This document shows, in pieces, positions 1 through 7,110 of a stretch of 12,354 bases of DNA. The position numbers and the translations under genes are program-made. The notes under the pieces are model-generated. The model had not been told where the DNA came from, did no database searches, and saw only the letters and a program-made list of their open reading frames with translations. Source of the DNA: Burkholderiaceae bacterium (GTDB lineage Bacteria; Pseudomonadota; Gammaproteobacteria; Burkholderiales; Burkholderiaceae). Location of the stretch: NCBI GenBank assembly GCA_030151165.1, contig JASLEM010000511.1:1-12354 (forward strand), given 5' to 3'. The stretch's first letter is position 1; each line of letters begins with the position of its first letter.

Positions 1-290
1 GTGCTGGCCGCGGCGCTGGCGTGCAGCGCCGCGCCGGCCCGCGCCGCCGACACCGCCGCCGCCATCGCGAACCGCACGCGCCGGCCCATGCCGCGGCCGG
101 CCTGGCCGGGGCGCGGCGGCGAAAGCGGCATCGGGACGAGAACGGCCATCGGCGGGCAAGCGGCGCTGCGAAGGAGAGCGGAAGGACGGGCGGCCGGACG
201 ACGACGACGCCGTCCGACGGGCGAGCGTCCATATTATCGATTCGCCACGCCACGGCCGGGCTTTTCAGCCGAGCCGCTCCGTCGCGCCGT
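1..290. other. Left-edge region without a confident gene
   Basis: This is extremely GC-rich sequence downstream of the SLOG gene. Two weak readings exist. On the plus strand, the first 17 or so codons from base 1 read like a signal-peptide core (LAAALACSAAPARAAD), but the frame then decays into arginine-rich low-complexity sequence and runs antisense into the SLOG gene. On the minus strand, an open frame from an ATG at 131 runs off the left edge with a basic start and an alanine-rich stretch (MGRRVRFAMAAAVSAARAG from its second Met), but without a clear Shine-Dalgarno sequence. An AT-rich island at 231-240 contains GATAAT on the minus strand, a possible -10 for a leftward gene. Neither frame is supported well enough to annotate as coding. 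Confidence 0.4.
254..275 (-). terminator. Weak hairpin after the SLOG gene
   Basis: About 16 bases past the SLOG stop codon, the minus-strand transcript can fold GGCT-gaaa-AGCC. Beyond one mismatch, a further four pairs (one U-G wobble) extend the stem. There is no clear uridine tract, so it may be a weak or Rho-assisted terminator or simply GC-rich pairing. Confidence 0.25.
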
Positions 291-1073
291 TCAGGCGCGG
301 CTTCCCTGCATCAGGTCCTTGACGATCTTGTGCGCGACGAGGCTGTACGAGGCGCTGGTTTCCAGCAGCGACGCGTCCTGACGCCCGAGCGTGCCGTGGA
401 ATTCGTCCGGCTTCAGGCGCGCGAGTTCGGCGGCGGCGGAGCCGGTCGACCCGATCGCGTAGCGACGGGCGCCCGGTTGCCGGTCCTCGAAGGCCTTGGC
501 CTCGAGCGCGATGCCCTTCATGCCGCCGACGAACACCGCGCCCTCCAGGCCGCGCACGCTCGTCATCATCTCGCGCATGAACGCGAGGCTGTTCGGGTTG
601 CGTGTCGTCCCCGGCGGCTCGTTCTGCTTCTGCGTCATCACCAGCAGGCCCGACTTCCACGCCGCGAGATCGAGCGTGGATTGCGGGATGACGCCGTCGT
701 ACTTCTCCGACTGGAAGATGACGACGCTGGCGGGCGGCGCCTCCATGTCGCTCGCGGCCTGCAGCACCATCGGGCTGATGGACGGGTGCGCGCCGAAGAC
801 CAGCCGGAAGCCCCGGCCGATCGCGGTGCGGGTCAGCGCCGAGACGGCGTCGCGGACGCGCGCCGGCTGGCGCGTCGCCCAGAACCGCGCGTTCAGGTTT
901 TCGACGGTCTCGCCGGGCCCGAGGTCGACGTTCGACTCGACGAATTCATAGGGCACGCTGGCCGACAGAAACAGGTAGCGCCCGCCGGGCAGCTGCTGCA
1001 GGTCGTCGCGCGCGGTCACGCGGATCACGGGGCGGGGGTCGGCCGCCGTGGCGGCGTTCGTGATCGTCGTCAT
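291..1073 (-). CDS. SLOG-family Rossmann protein, TIR-associated type
   Basis: A 260-residue protein that I place in the SLOG/LOG/DprA-like Rossmann superfamily, closest by eye to the SLOG proteins that accompany TIR and Sir2 domains (STALD group). Visible marks are a first beta strand (GGRYLFLSASVP, about 30-41), a glycine loop with HP (FGAHPSISPMV, 93-103), a second strand (ASVVIFQSE, 115-123), the GGMKGIALEAKAF segment (183-195) and a STGSAAAEL turn (209-217). SLOG domains bind or process nucleotides; in Thoeris ThsA a SLOG domain senses a TIR-made cyclic ADP-ribose. This copy has no transmembrane segment and no fused Sir2, nuclease or other effector domain. Its ATG overlaps the TIR gene's TGA as ATGA, so translation is probably coupled. 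A GGTGG lies just upstream inside the TIR gene. The sensor role is inferred; a nucleotide-processing enzyme is the main alternative. Confidence 0.8.
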   Translation of the reverse strand: MTTITNAATAADPRPVIRVTARDDLQQLPGGRYLFLSASVPYEFVESNVDLGPGETVENLNARFWATRQPARVRDAVSALTRTAIGRGFRLVFGAHPSISPMVLQAASDMEAPPASVVIFQSEKYDGVIPQSTLDLAAWKSGLLVMTQKQNEPPGTTRNPNSLAFMREMMTSVRGLEGAVFVGGMKGIALEAKAFEDRQPGARRYAIGSTGSAAAELARLKPDEFHGTLGRQDASLLETSASYSLVAHKIVKDLMQGSRA

Positions 1074-2296
1074 TGGTCCACCGCCTGGTCGCCGACGAAG
1101 GACCAGAGGCGCGTGTGGCGCTTCCTGCCCCGCTCCGCATGGGTTCGATCCGCGAGCCAGGACATCGCCGCGGCGCGGACGTCCGACGGATCACACTCGC
1201 TGTAGAAGCAGCCGACCACCTCTTGCGAGCCGGCGCTGGCCCAGGCGTCGTGCACGGAGCGGGCGTCGGGCCGGTGCGGCAGCACGCGCACGAAATGCGT
1301 CGTCCCCGCCTTGTCGCTGAACGTGAAATCGCCCGGGCGGCCCGCCGGCAGGAGCGGCGGCTGGGCCTGCAGCATCTCCTCGGCGAACGGCACCAGGTCC
1401 GCCACGCGCCGCCAGATGGCCAGCGAGCGCTGCTGCGCGCACATCGCCATGACGTCGTGCAACGCCTCCGTCGTCAACTCGCGGCGCCAGAGGTCGCGCT
1501 CCGCCGGCGGCGCGGGCGCGAAGGAGGCGTCGACCAGCATCATGCGCTGGTCCTGGTCGATCGCGCCGCCCAGCAACGGCGGCTTCGACACGGGCGGTGC
1601 GCCGGCGAAGGGCTGTCCGCTCGCATAGACCGACGCGGGCCAGTCGACGACGACGACGGCCACCGAGCGCGACTGCGCGAACGCGATCTCCTCCATGCAC
1701 CAGGCCGACCGGTCGAAGTTGGGGCTGAGCAGCACGAGCAGCAGGTCGGCATCGTTGAGCCACCACTTCAGCTCGCGCTGGAAGTCGATGCCCTTGCCGA
1801 TCGAGACGTCGTCCAGGAACGTGACGTAGCCGCGCCGCGTCAGCGCCTCGTAGACCTGGTTGGCGACGGGCTCGCTGTCCGTGCGCTTGTAGCTGAGGAA
1901 GACGCGGCGCTCGCGCCGGTGCAGCACGGCGTGGCCCAGCACCTCGTCCACCATGCCCGCGCACCAGTGATCCTGGCCCCACAGGCCGGTCTGGAAGGCG
2001 TTGTAGGCCTTGAGCGACTTCGGCAGCAGCTTCGCGTCGTCCGCGACGCCGATCACCGGCAGCACGGAATGCGTCGCCGCGGCCAGCGCCGGATGCAGCG
2101 CCTCGTCCGCCTCCCGCCACGCCGATCCGTGCTCGGGGAACACGACCGCGATCGCGGGCGGCTCGGGGCCGATCGCGAGATCGAGGTCGATGTCCAGCTT
2201 CGCGCACTGGTCCTGCAGCGCCTTCTCGAAGCGGGCGCGGTCGCCCGCGGGATCGGGATCCCCGTGGACATGGAGCCGCATGCGAACGCGCGTCAT
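1070..2296 (-). CDS. TIR-domain protein with extra N- and C-terminal domains
   Basis: A 408-residue cytosolic protein with a central TIR domain at about 129-235. It shows the box-1 motif RRVFLSYKR (130-138), the betaB/BB-loop region GYVTFLDDVSIGKG (about 156-169), LLLVLLSPNF (185-194) and SAWCMEEI (197-204). The Glu four residues after the Trp (Glu203) sits where NAD-cleaving TIRs such as SARM1 and plant TIRs carry the catalytic glutamate, so NADase or cyclase activity is plausible. Residues 1-128 form a hydrophobic alpha/beta region (AIAVVFPEHG, SVLPVIG) that could be a degenerate flavodoxin- or TIR-like fold. Residues about 300-408 form an unassigned alpha/beta region. I chose the ATG at 2296 because GGGGAGG lies six bases upstream; an in-frame ATG at 2302 would abut that site. 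The next gene, a SLOG protein, overlaps by four bases, which suggests the TIR product acts on or through it. Defence signalling is an inference. Confidence 0.88.
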   Translation of the reverse strand: MTRVRMRLHVHGDPDPAGDRARFEKALQDQCAKLDIDLDLAIGPEPPAIAVVFPEHGSAWREADEALHPALAAATHSVLPVIGVADDAKLLPKSLKAYNAFQTGLWGQDHWCAGMVDEVLGHAVLHRRERRVFLSYKRTDSEPVANQVYEALTRRGYVTFLDDVSIGKGIDFQRELKWWLNDADLLLVLLSPNFDRSAWCMEEIAFAQSRSVAVVVVDWPASVYASGQPFAGAPPVSKPPLLGGAIDQDQRMMLVDASFAPAPPAERDLWRRELTTEALHDVMAMCAQQRSLAIWRRVADLVPFAEEMLQAQPPLLPAGRPGDFTFSDKAGTTHFVRVLPHRPDARSVHDAWASAGSQEVVGCFYSECDPSDVRAAAMSWLADRTHAERGRKRHTRLWSFVGDQAVDQ

Positions 2297-2328
2297 CGTC
2301 ATCCTCCCCGCCAGCGGGGCGCGGCCCG

Positions 2329-2387
2329 CCATGGGGACGCCGCCGTGTCGAGCGCCCATGGTAGGAGCGGTCGACGTCGCACGGCAA
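2329..2387 (-). promoter_or_regulatory. Possible promoter and inverted repeat before the TIR gene
   Basis: In the 100-base gap between the TonB receptor stop and the TIR start, the minus strand reads TTGCCG (2382-2387), 18 bases, then TACCAT (2358-2363). Each hexamer matches the sigma70 consensus at four of six positions. A 7-base inverted repeat, CCATGGG (2329-2335) and CCCATGG (2355-2361), is separated by 19 bases, and one arm overlaps the -10. It could be an operator or a leader hairpin. The TIR-SLOG pair may therefore be transcribed separately from the receptor gene. Confidence 0.25.
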
Positions 2388-2396
2388 GAGTCCCCC

Positions 2397-4544
2397 CTAC
2401 AGGCGAATGTCAACGCCGACCCGGAACTCGCGCGGCTCGCCCGGATGCACGGTGACGCCGTCCGGCACCAGCGGCACGCCGGCGGCCGGCGAGGTCTTGT
2501 AGTCCTGCTCGTAGGCGATGTCGTAGAACCGGCGGTCGAACAGGTTCAGCACGTCGAGCCGCACCGTGACGCGCGGCGTCAGCTCGCGCTTGAGCTGGAG
2601 GTTCGACACCACCGCCGCCGGCGTGGTCAGCGTGCCGTCCTGCGACAGCGGGTACGAGCCGATGTAGCGCGTGACGAGCCCGGCCGACCACGGCCCGAGC
2701 TGGTGCACCGTGATGCCGAACAGGCCGACCTGGCTCACGGCGTTGGCGATCTCGTGGCCCGCCTCGCCGTTCGCGTTCGCGTCGGCGTAGCGGGCATGCG
2801 TCCAGGCCATGTCCGCATCGATCAGCAACCAGCGGTTCACGACGAGGTGGTTGTTCCACTCGAACCCATGGCGCTTGCTGGCGCCGTTCGCCTCGGTGCT
2901 GCCGACGGCCGAGTCCGCGCTGTAGACCAGCTCCGAATCGCTGTCGAGGCGCCACAGCGCCATCGATGTCTGCAGGCCGGGGACGATCTCCGTGCGCAGG
3001 CCGATCTCCGCGCCGCGGCTGCCGACCAGCGCCGGCACGGGGGAGGACGCTGCCGCGACGTGCGGCGGCTGCGAGAGGCTGGTCGAGTCGATCGTGTCGA
3101 TGACGCCGCGCGCGTCGTTGCTGTGGAAGCCGCGCCCATAGTTCGCGAAGAACTCCGTCCGGCGCCACGGCCCGAGGATCAGCGAGAACTTGGGCGACAG
3201 CTTCTCGCCCGACCCGTGCCCGCTGTTCTGCGGCACCTGCAGCGCCGTCATGTGCAGGTCGACGCGGTCCTCGCGCAGGCCCGCGAGCGTGCGCAGCCAG
3301 GGCAGCCACGCGGTCGTGTTCTGCACGTACGCGCCGGCCTCGGTCTCGCCGATGCGATCATTGCTGACGGTCTGGAAGACGGCGCGCTTCTCGGAGTTGT
3401 AGAGGCCGACGTCGACGTGGTCGTGCCGCACCTGCAGGCCGGCCTCGGTGACCGAGTCATGCCCGAACAGCGTGTGATCCCAGCCGTGCACCAGCTGGCC
3501 GCCGACGAGGTTGCGGCTCTCCTGCTGCTGGAACTGGTCGCCGGTGGCGGGGCGCAGCTCGAAGTAGGTGAAGTTCGACCAGAGCTTCAGCTCGTAGTGC
3601 TCGACGTACGCGGAGGCGTTGGTGTAGCCGCTCGCGTCGTGCCGGTGCCACTCGCCGGAAAGGATCGCGCGCCGGCTGTTGCCGCCGTCGGTCGGGTCGA
3701 GCGCGTCGAAGCGGCCGATCGTGCCGTTCTCGATCAGCGCGAGCGGCACCTGGTCGGTCGACGTCCAGTGCGAGCTGTAGGCCGTCGCGTCCGCGGACCA
3801 GCCCTGCGCATGCGTGCCGTCGCTCACGCGCACGAGGCCGTTGTATTTTCGAACGCCTTCCGGCGTCGTCCACGGGCCGTCGTCGGCCTCGACCTCCAGT
3901 GCGCCGAGCACGCGCGGGCCGTCGGCCGAGGGTGCCGACGACATCAGCGCGGACAACGGCGTCGAGCCCGCGAGCAGGACGCGGCGGTAGCCTTCGCCGC
4001 CGCCGGTGAGGTCGAGGAGGCCGTGGTCGAGGGTGTCGCGGTACCGGATGCGCGCGGAGCCCGCGGCGGCGAAGTCGCCGTCCTCCGCGAAGTACGGGCC
4101 CTTGCGATAGTCGATCCGGTCGACGAGTTCGGGGATCAGGAAGTTCAGGTCGGTGTAGCCCTGGCCGTGCGCGTTGCTGGGCATGTTGGCCGGCACGCCG
4201 TCGATGGAGGTCGCGAAGTCGGTGCCGTGGTCGAGGTTGTAGCCGCGCAGGAAGTACTGGTTCGCCTTGCCGTCGCCGGAGTGCTGCGTCACGACCATGC
4301 CCGGCACGGTCTCCAGCACCTCGCCGGGGCGCAGCAGCGGCAGGTCGGTCAGCCGCTCGCCGCGGACCGTGCCCTGCGACGCGGCATCGGACGAGCCGAC
4401 GCCGTTCTCGTAGTGCGCGGTGATCTCGACCTTCTGCGCGCCAGGTTGCGACGCGGCCGCGGGCGCCGCCGACTGGGCGGAGGCCGCGCCGGCGAGGATC
4501 GAGAGCGCCGCGGCGATGCAGGTTGTCTGGGGGCGGAGGTCCAT
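2397..4544 (-). CDS. TonB-dependent outer-membrane receptor, substrate unknown
   Basis: A 715-residue outer-membrane transporter precursor. A signal peptide ends near ASA|Q (residues 23-24). A TonB-box-like VEITA follows at 39-43, and a plug domain at roughly 58-170 contains LPLLRPGEVLETVPGMVV, YFLRGYNLDHGTDF and the segment NAHGQGYTDLNFLIPELV. The remainder is a 22-strand-type barrel rich in aromatic/Gly strands, ending DIRL with a terminal Leu where Phe is more usual. Such receptors import chelated metals, vitamins or sugars using TonB-ExbB-ExbD energy. I recognise the plug subfamily but not a substrate. Histidines cluster in WDHTLFGHD and VRHDHVD loops, which may or may not reflect metal binding. 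I chose the ATG at 4544 because it directly precedes the signal peptide; in-frame ATGs at 4604 and 4655 would add an unlikely Arg-rich leader. The gene lies 154 bases after metE on the same strand. No cobalamin riboswitch elements are seen upstream. Confidence 0.92.
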   Translation of the reverse strand: MDLRPQTTCIAAALSILAGAASAQSAAPAAASQPGAQKVEITAHYENGVGSSDAASQGTVRGERLTDLPLLRPGEVLETVPGMVVTQHSGDGKANQYFLRGYNLDHGTDFATSIDGVPANMPSNAHGQGYTDLNFLIPELVDRIDYRKGPYFAEDGDFAAAGSARIRYRDTLDHGLLDLTGGGEGYRRVLLAGSTPLSALMSSAPSADGPRVLGALEVEADDGPWTTPEGVRKYNGLVRVSDGTHAQGWSADATAYSSHWTSTDQVPLALIENGTIGRFDALDPTDGGNSRRAILSGEWHRHDASGYTNASAYVEHYELKLWSNFTYFELRPATGDQFQQQESRNLVGGQLVHGWDHTLFGHDSVTEAGLQVRHDHVDVGLYNSEKRAVFQTVSNDRIGETEAGAYVQNTTAWLPWLRTLAGLREDRVDLHMTALQVPQNSGHGSGEKLSPKFSLILGPWRRTEFFANYGRGFHSNDARGVIDTIDSTSLSQPPHVAAASSPVPALVGSRGAEIGLRTEIVPGLQTSMALWRLDSDSELVYSADSAVGSTEANGASKRHGFEWNNHLVVNRWLLIDADMAWTHARYADANANGEAGHEIANAVSQVGLFGITVHQLGPWSAGLVTRYIGSYPLSQDGTLTTPAAVVSNLQLKRELTPRVTVRLDVLNLFDRRFYDIAYEQDYKTSPAAGVPLVPDGVTVHPGEPREFRVGVDIRL

Positions 4545-4659
4545 CGATGCGCTGGTGGGCCGGCGTGGCCGTCGTTGCGGGTGGCCGGCGCTCGCAAGTC
4601 GCATTGTCGCGTGTCCGGTCTCCCCTATACGGCCGGACGCCGCCGATGGATGCACCGTC

Positions 4660-4681
4660 GCGCCCGGCCTGCGCCGGACGC
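4660..4681 (-). terminator. GC hairpin after metE
   Basis: Eighteen bases past the metE stop, the minus-strand transcript can form a 9-bp stem (GCGUCCGGC pairing with GCCGGGCGC, one U-G wobble) with a four-base GCAG loop. No uridine tract follows, so it may be a pause or Rho-dependent end point, or an mRNA 3' stabiliser, rather than a strong intrinsic terminator. It lies between metE and the TonB receptor gene. Confidence 0.4.
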
Positions 4682-4698
4682 GCGGCCCTAGCCGCCGC

Positions 4699-7002
4699 TC
4701 AGTGCGCGGCGCGCAACGCCTTCGCGGCGGCCACCATGTTGGCGAGCGCGGGGATCACCTCGTCCCAGGCGCGCGTCTTCAGGCCGCAGTCGGGGTTCAC
4801 CCACAGGCGCTCCGCGGGGATGCGCTCGGCGGCCTTCCGCATCAGCTGCTCGATGTGTGCCTGCGTCGGGATGTTCGGCGAGTGGATGTCGTAGACGCCC
4901 GGGCCGATCTCGTTCGGGTACTTGAAGTCGTCGAACGCGTCGAGCAGCTCCATGTCAGAGCGCGAGGTCTCGATGGTGATGACGTCGGCGTCCATGTCGG
5001 CGATCGACGCGATGATGTCGTTGAACTCCGAGTAGCACATGTGCGTGTGGATCTGGGTGTCGTCCTGCGCGCCGTTGGCCGTGATGCGGAACGATTCGAC
5101 CGCCCAGTCCAGGTACGCCTGCCATTGCGACCGGCGCAGCGGCAGGCCTTCGCGCAGCGCGGCCTCGTCGATCTGGATCACGCGCACGCCGGCGCGCTCG
5201 AGGTCCAATACCTCTTGCCGTATCGCGAGCGCGAGCTGGAAGCACGACACCGAGCGCGGCTGGTCGTCGCGCACGAACGACCAGTTGAGGATCGTCACCG
5301 GGCCGGTCAGCATGCCCTTCATCGGCTTGCTGGTGAGCGACTGCGCATAGCGGATCCACTCCACCGTCATCGCCTTCGGACGCGAGATGTCGCCGAACAG
5401 GATCGGCGGCTTCACGCAGCGCGAGCCGTAGGACTGCACCCAGCCGAACTGGCTGAACGCGTAGCCTTCGAGCTGCTCGCCGAAGTACTCGACCATGTCG
5501 TTGCGCTCGGCTTCGCCGTGCACCAGCACGTCCAGGCCGAGGGCCTCCTGCTCGCGCACGCTGCGCGCGATCTCGGCCCGCATCGCGGCGCGGTAGCCGG
5601 CGTCGTCGAGGCGACCGGCCTTGAACTCGCTGCGCGCGTGGCGGATCTCGGCGGTCTGCGGGAACGAGCCGATGGTCGTCGTCGGATACGCCGGCAGCCG
5701 CAGCCGCGCGGCCTGTTTCTCGGCGCGCAGCGGATAGTCGCTCTGGCGCTGGCCCAGCCTCGGCGTGATGCCCGCGACCGCCGCCTTGACCGCCGGGTCG
5801 TTGACGCGCGGCGAGGCGCGGCGCGCGGCCACCGCGGCGGCGTTGGCGGCGAGCTCGACCTTCACGGCATCTCGACCGCGATCGAGCGCAAGCGCCAGCA
5901 CGCGGATCTCGTCGAGCTTCTGCAGCGCGAACGCGAGCCAGGAGCGGACGTCGGCATCGAGCTTGACCTCGCTCGCGAGGTCGACCGGCACGTGCAGCAG
6001 CGAGCACGACGGCGCTAGCCACAGGCGATCGCCGAGGCGCTGCGCCAGCGGCTCGAGCCAGTCCAGCGTGGCCGCGAGGTCGGTCTTCCAGATGTTGCGT
6101 CCGTTGACGACGCCCAGCGACAGCACCTTGTGCGTCGGCAGCAGGTTGAGCAGCGGCAGGACGTCGTCGCGGCCGTTGATCGCGTCGACGTGCAGGCCCG
6201 CGACCGGCAGGTTGGCCGCGAGGTACAGGTTCTCCTGCAACTGGCCGAAGTACGTGGCGAGCAGCAGCTTCACGCCGCAGCCCTTGAGTTGGTGATAGGC
6301 CGCGTTGAACGCGTGCTGCCAGTCGGCGTCGAGCTCGGTCACGAGCAGCGGCTCGTCGACCTGAACCCACTCGACGCCCTGCTTCGCCAGCGCCGCGAGA
6401 AGTTGCGCGTAGACCGGCAGCAGGCGCGGCAGCAGCGCGAGCTTGTCGGAGTCGTCCTTGGCCTTGCCGAGCGCCAGGTAGGTGACCGGGCCGACGAGCA
6501 CCGGCTTGGCCTTCACGCCCTGCGCGCGCGCCTCGGCGAGCTGGTCGAGCAGGCGCGAGGTGTCGAGGCTGAACTCGGTCGACGCGCTGAACTCGGGGAC
6601 GATGTAGTGGTAGTTGGTGTCGAACCACTTCGTCATCTCGCCGGCGGCGACGTCGCCATGACTCGCACCGCAGCACGCCGAGTGATCCTCCGCGCCCTTC
6701 GCCGACCGGCCGCGCGCGACGCGGAACGTGTTGTCCAGCACGTCGCCATGGAAGCCGCGGACGCGCTCGGGCAGGTTGCCGAGCGTGAAGCTGAGGTCGA
6801 GCATCTGGTCGTAGAACGCGAAGTCGCCCACCGGCGCGAGGTCGAGGCCGGCCTGCTGCTCCCAGTGGCGCCGGCGCAGTTGCGCGCCGAGCGCCTGGAG
6901 CTCGTCGCGCGAGGACTGGCCCTTCCAGTAGGACTCCAGCGCGAATTTCAGTTCGCGCTTCGCGCCGATGCGGGGGAAGCCCAGGTTGTGTGTCGTGACC
7001 AT
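4699..7002 (-). CDS. metE: Cobalamin-independent methionine synthase MetE
   Basis: A 767-residue 5-methyltetrahydropteroyltriglutamate-homocysteine methyltransferase, which makes methionine by transferring a methyl group from methyl-folate to homocysteine without vitamin B12. Both halves of the duplicated TIM-barrel architecture are present. The zinc ligands are intact: His654 and Cys656 (HTHMCYSEF), Glu678 ([10 protein letters not shown]) and Cys739 (NPDCGLKTR). The proton donor His707 (YDIHSPN) is also present. All sit 13 residues beyond their E. coli positions. The 14-residue length difference from E. coli comes mostly from a longer, Cys/His-bearing linker at about 98-119 ([10 protein letters not shown]) before [12 protein letters not shown]. 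The start [13 protein letters not shown] aligns with known MetE N-termini, although no good Shine-Dalgarno precedes it. The gene is divergent from metR, which implies homocysteine/MetR-dependent activation. Confidence 0.98.
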   Translation of the reverse strand: MVTTHNLGFPRIGAKRELKFALESYWKGQSSRDELQALGAQLRRRHWEQQAGLDLAPVGDFAFYDQMLDLSFTLGNLPERVRGFHGDVLDNTFRVARGRSAKGAEDHSACCGASHGDVAAGEMTKWFDTNYHYIVPEFSASTEFSLDTSRLLDQLAEARAQGVKAKPVLVGPVTYLALGKAKDDSDKLALLPRLLPVYAQLLAALAKQGVEWVQVDEPLLVTELDADWQHAFNAAYHQLKGCGVKLLLATYFGQLQENLYLAANLPVAGLHVDAINGRDDVLPLLNLLPTHKVLSLGVVNGRNIWKTDLAATLDWLEPLAQRLGDRLWLAPSCSLLHVPVDLASEVKLDADVRSWLAFALQKLDEIRVLALALDRGRDAVKVELAANAAAVAARRASPRVNDPAVKAAVAGITPRLGQRQSDYPLRAEKQAARLRLPAYPTTTIGSFPQTAEIRHARSEFKAGRLDDAGYRAAMRAEIARSVREQEALGLDVLVHGEAERNDMVEYFGEQLEGYAFSQFGWVQSYGSRCVKPPILFGDISRPKAMTVEWIRYAQSLTSKPMKGMLTGPVTILNWSFVRDDQPRSVSCFQLALAIRQEVLDLERAGVRVIQIDEAALREGLPLRRSQWQAYLDWAVESFRITANGAQDDTQIHTHMCYSEFNDIIASIADMDADVITIETSRSDMELLDAFDDFKYPNEIGPGVYDIHSPNIPTQAHIEQLMRKAAERIPAERLWVNPDCGLKTRAWDEVIPALANMVAAAKALRAAH

Positions 7003-7057
7003 GGAGATGTTCGATTCGTTGAAAGCAGGAGCGAGCGATCGTAGGCACGCGGACTCA

Positions 7058-7096
7058 TGAAGTAAAATGGTCTTAATTCAGATATCGATCAATCTG
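7058..7096. promoter_or_regulatory. Candidate MetR control region (dyads)
   Basis: The divergent metE/metR spacer contains CAGAT-N8-ATCTG (7079-7083 and 7092-7096) and TGAA-N15-TTCA (7058-7061 and 7077-7080). The described enterobacterial MetR site is TGAA-N5-TTCA, so neither is an exact match. Position between the divergent genes, overlapping the predicted metE promoter, is the main argument for MetR binding and metR autoregulation. Confidence 0.35.
7064..7092 (-). promoter_or_regulatory. Predicted metE promoter
   Basis: On the minus strand, TTGATC (7087-7092) and CATTTT (7064-7069) are separated by 17 bases, each matching sigma70 boxes at four of six positions. It lies in the only AT-rich stretch of the metE-metR spacer. 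It would give a leader of roughly 55 bases before the metE ATG. Weak boxes are expected for an activator-dependent promoter. Confidence 0.35.
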
Positions 7097-7110
7097 GCTC
7101 ATGGATCAAC

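Noticed and set aside
1..381. Plus-strand open frame beginning with a signal-peptide-like stretch
   Set aside because: After about 20 codons it turns into Arg-rich low-complexity sequence, and it ends antisense inside the SLOG gene; no family is recognisable.
2297..2413. Upstream extension of the TIR protein to 2413
   Set aside because: It would add Arg/Gly-rich residues, overlap the receptor stop codon, and bypass the strong GGGGAGG site placed six bases before the ATG at 2296.
2010..4691. Very long plus-strand open frame opposite the TonB receptor and the TIR gene start
   Set aside because: It is a high-GC antisense shadow: the product is Arg/Val/Ala-rich with no motifs, while the minus strand encodes a clear receptor.
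4545..4698. Cobalamin riboswitch between metE and the TonB receptor
   Set aside because: No B12-box or conserved core elements could be found, and metE has its own MetR-type control region.
4420..6018. Long plus-strand open frame antisense to metE
   Set aside because: No motifs and compositionally biased; the opposing frame is an intact MetE with all zinc ligands.
4955..7048. Long minus-strand frame overlapping metE in another register
   Set aside because: Out-of-frame reading of metE, Arg/Ala-rich with no domain signal.
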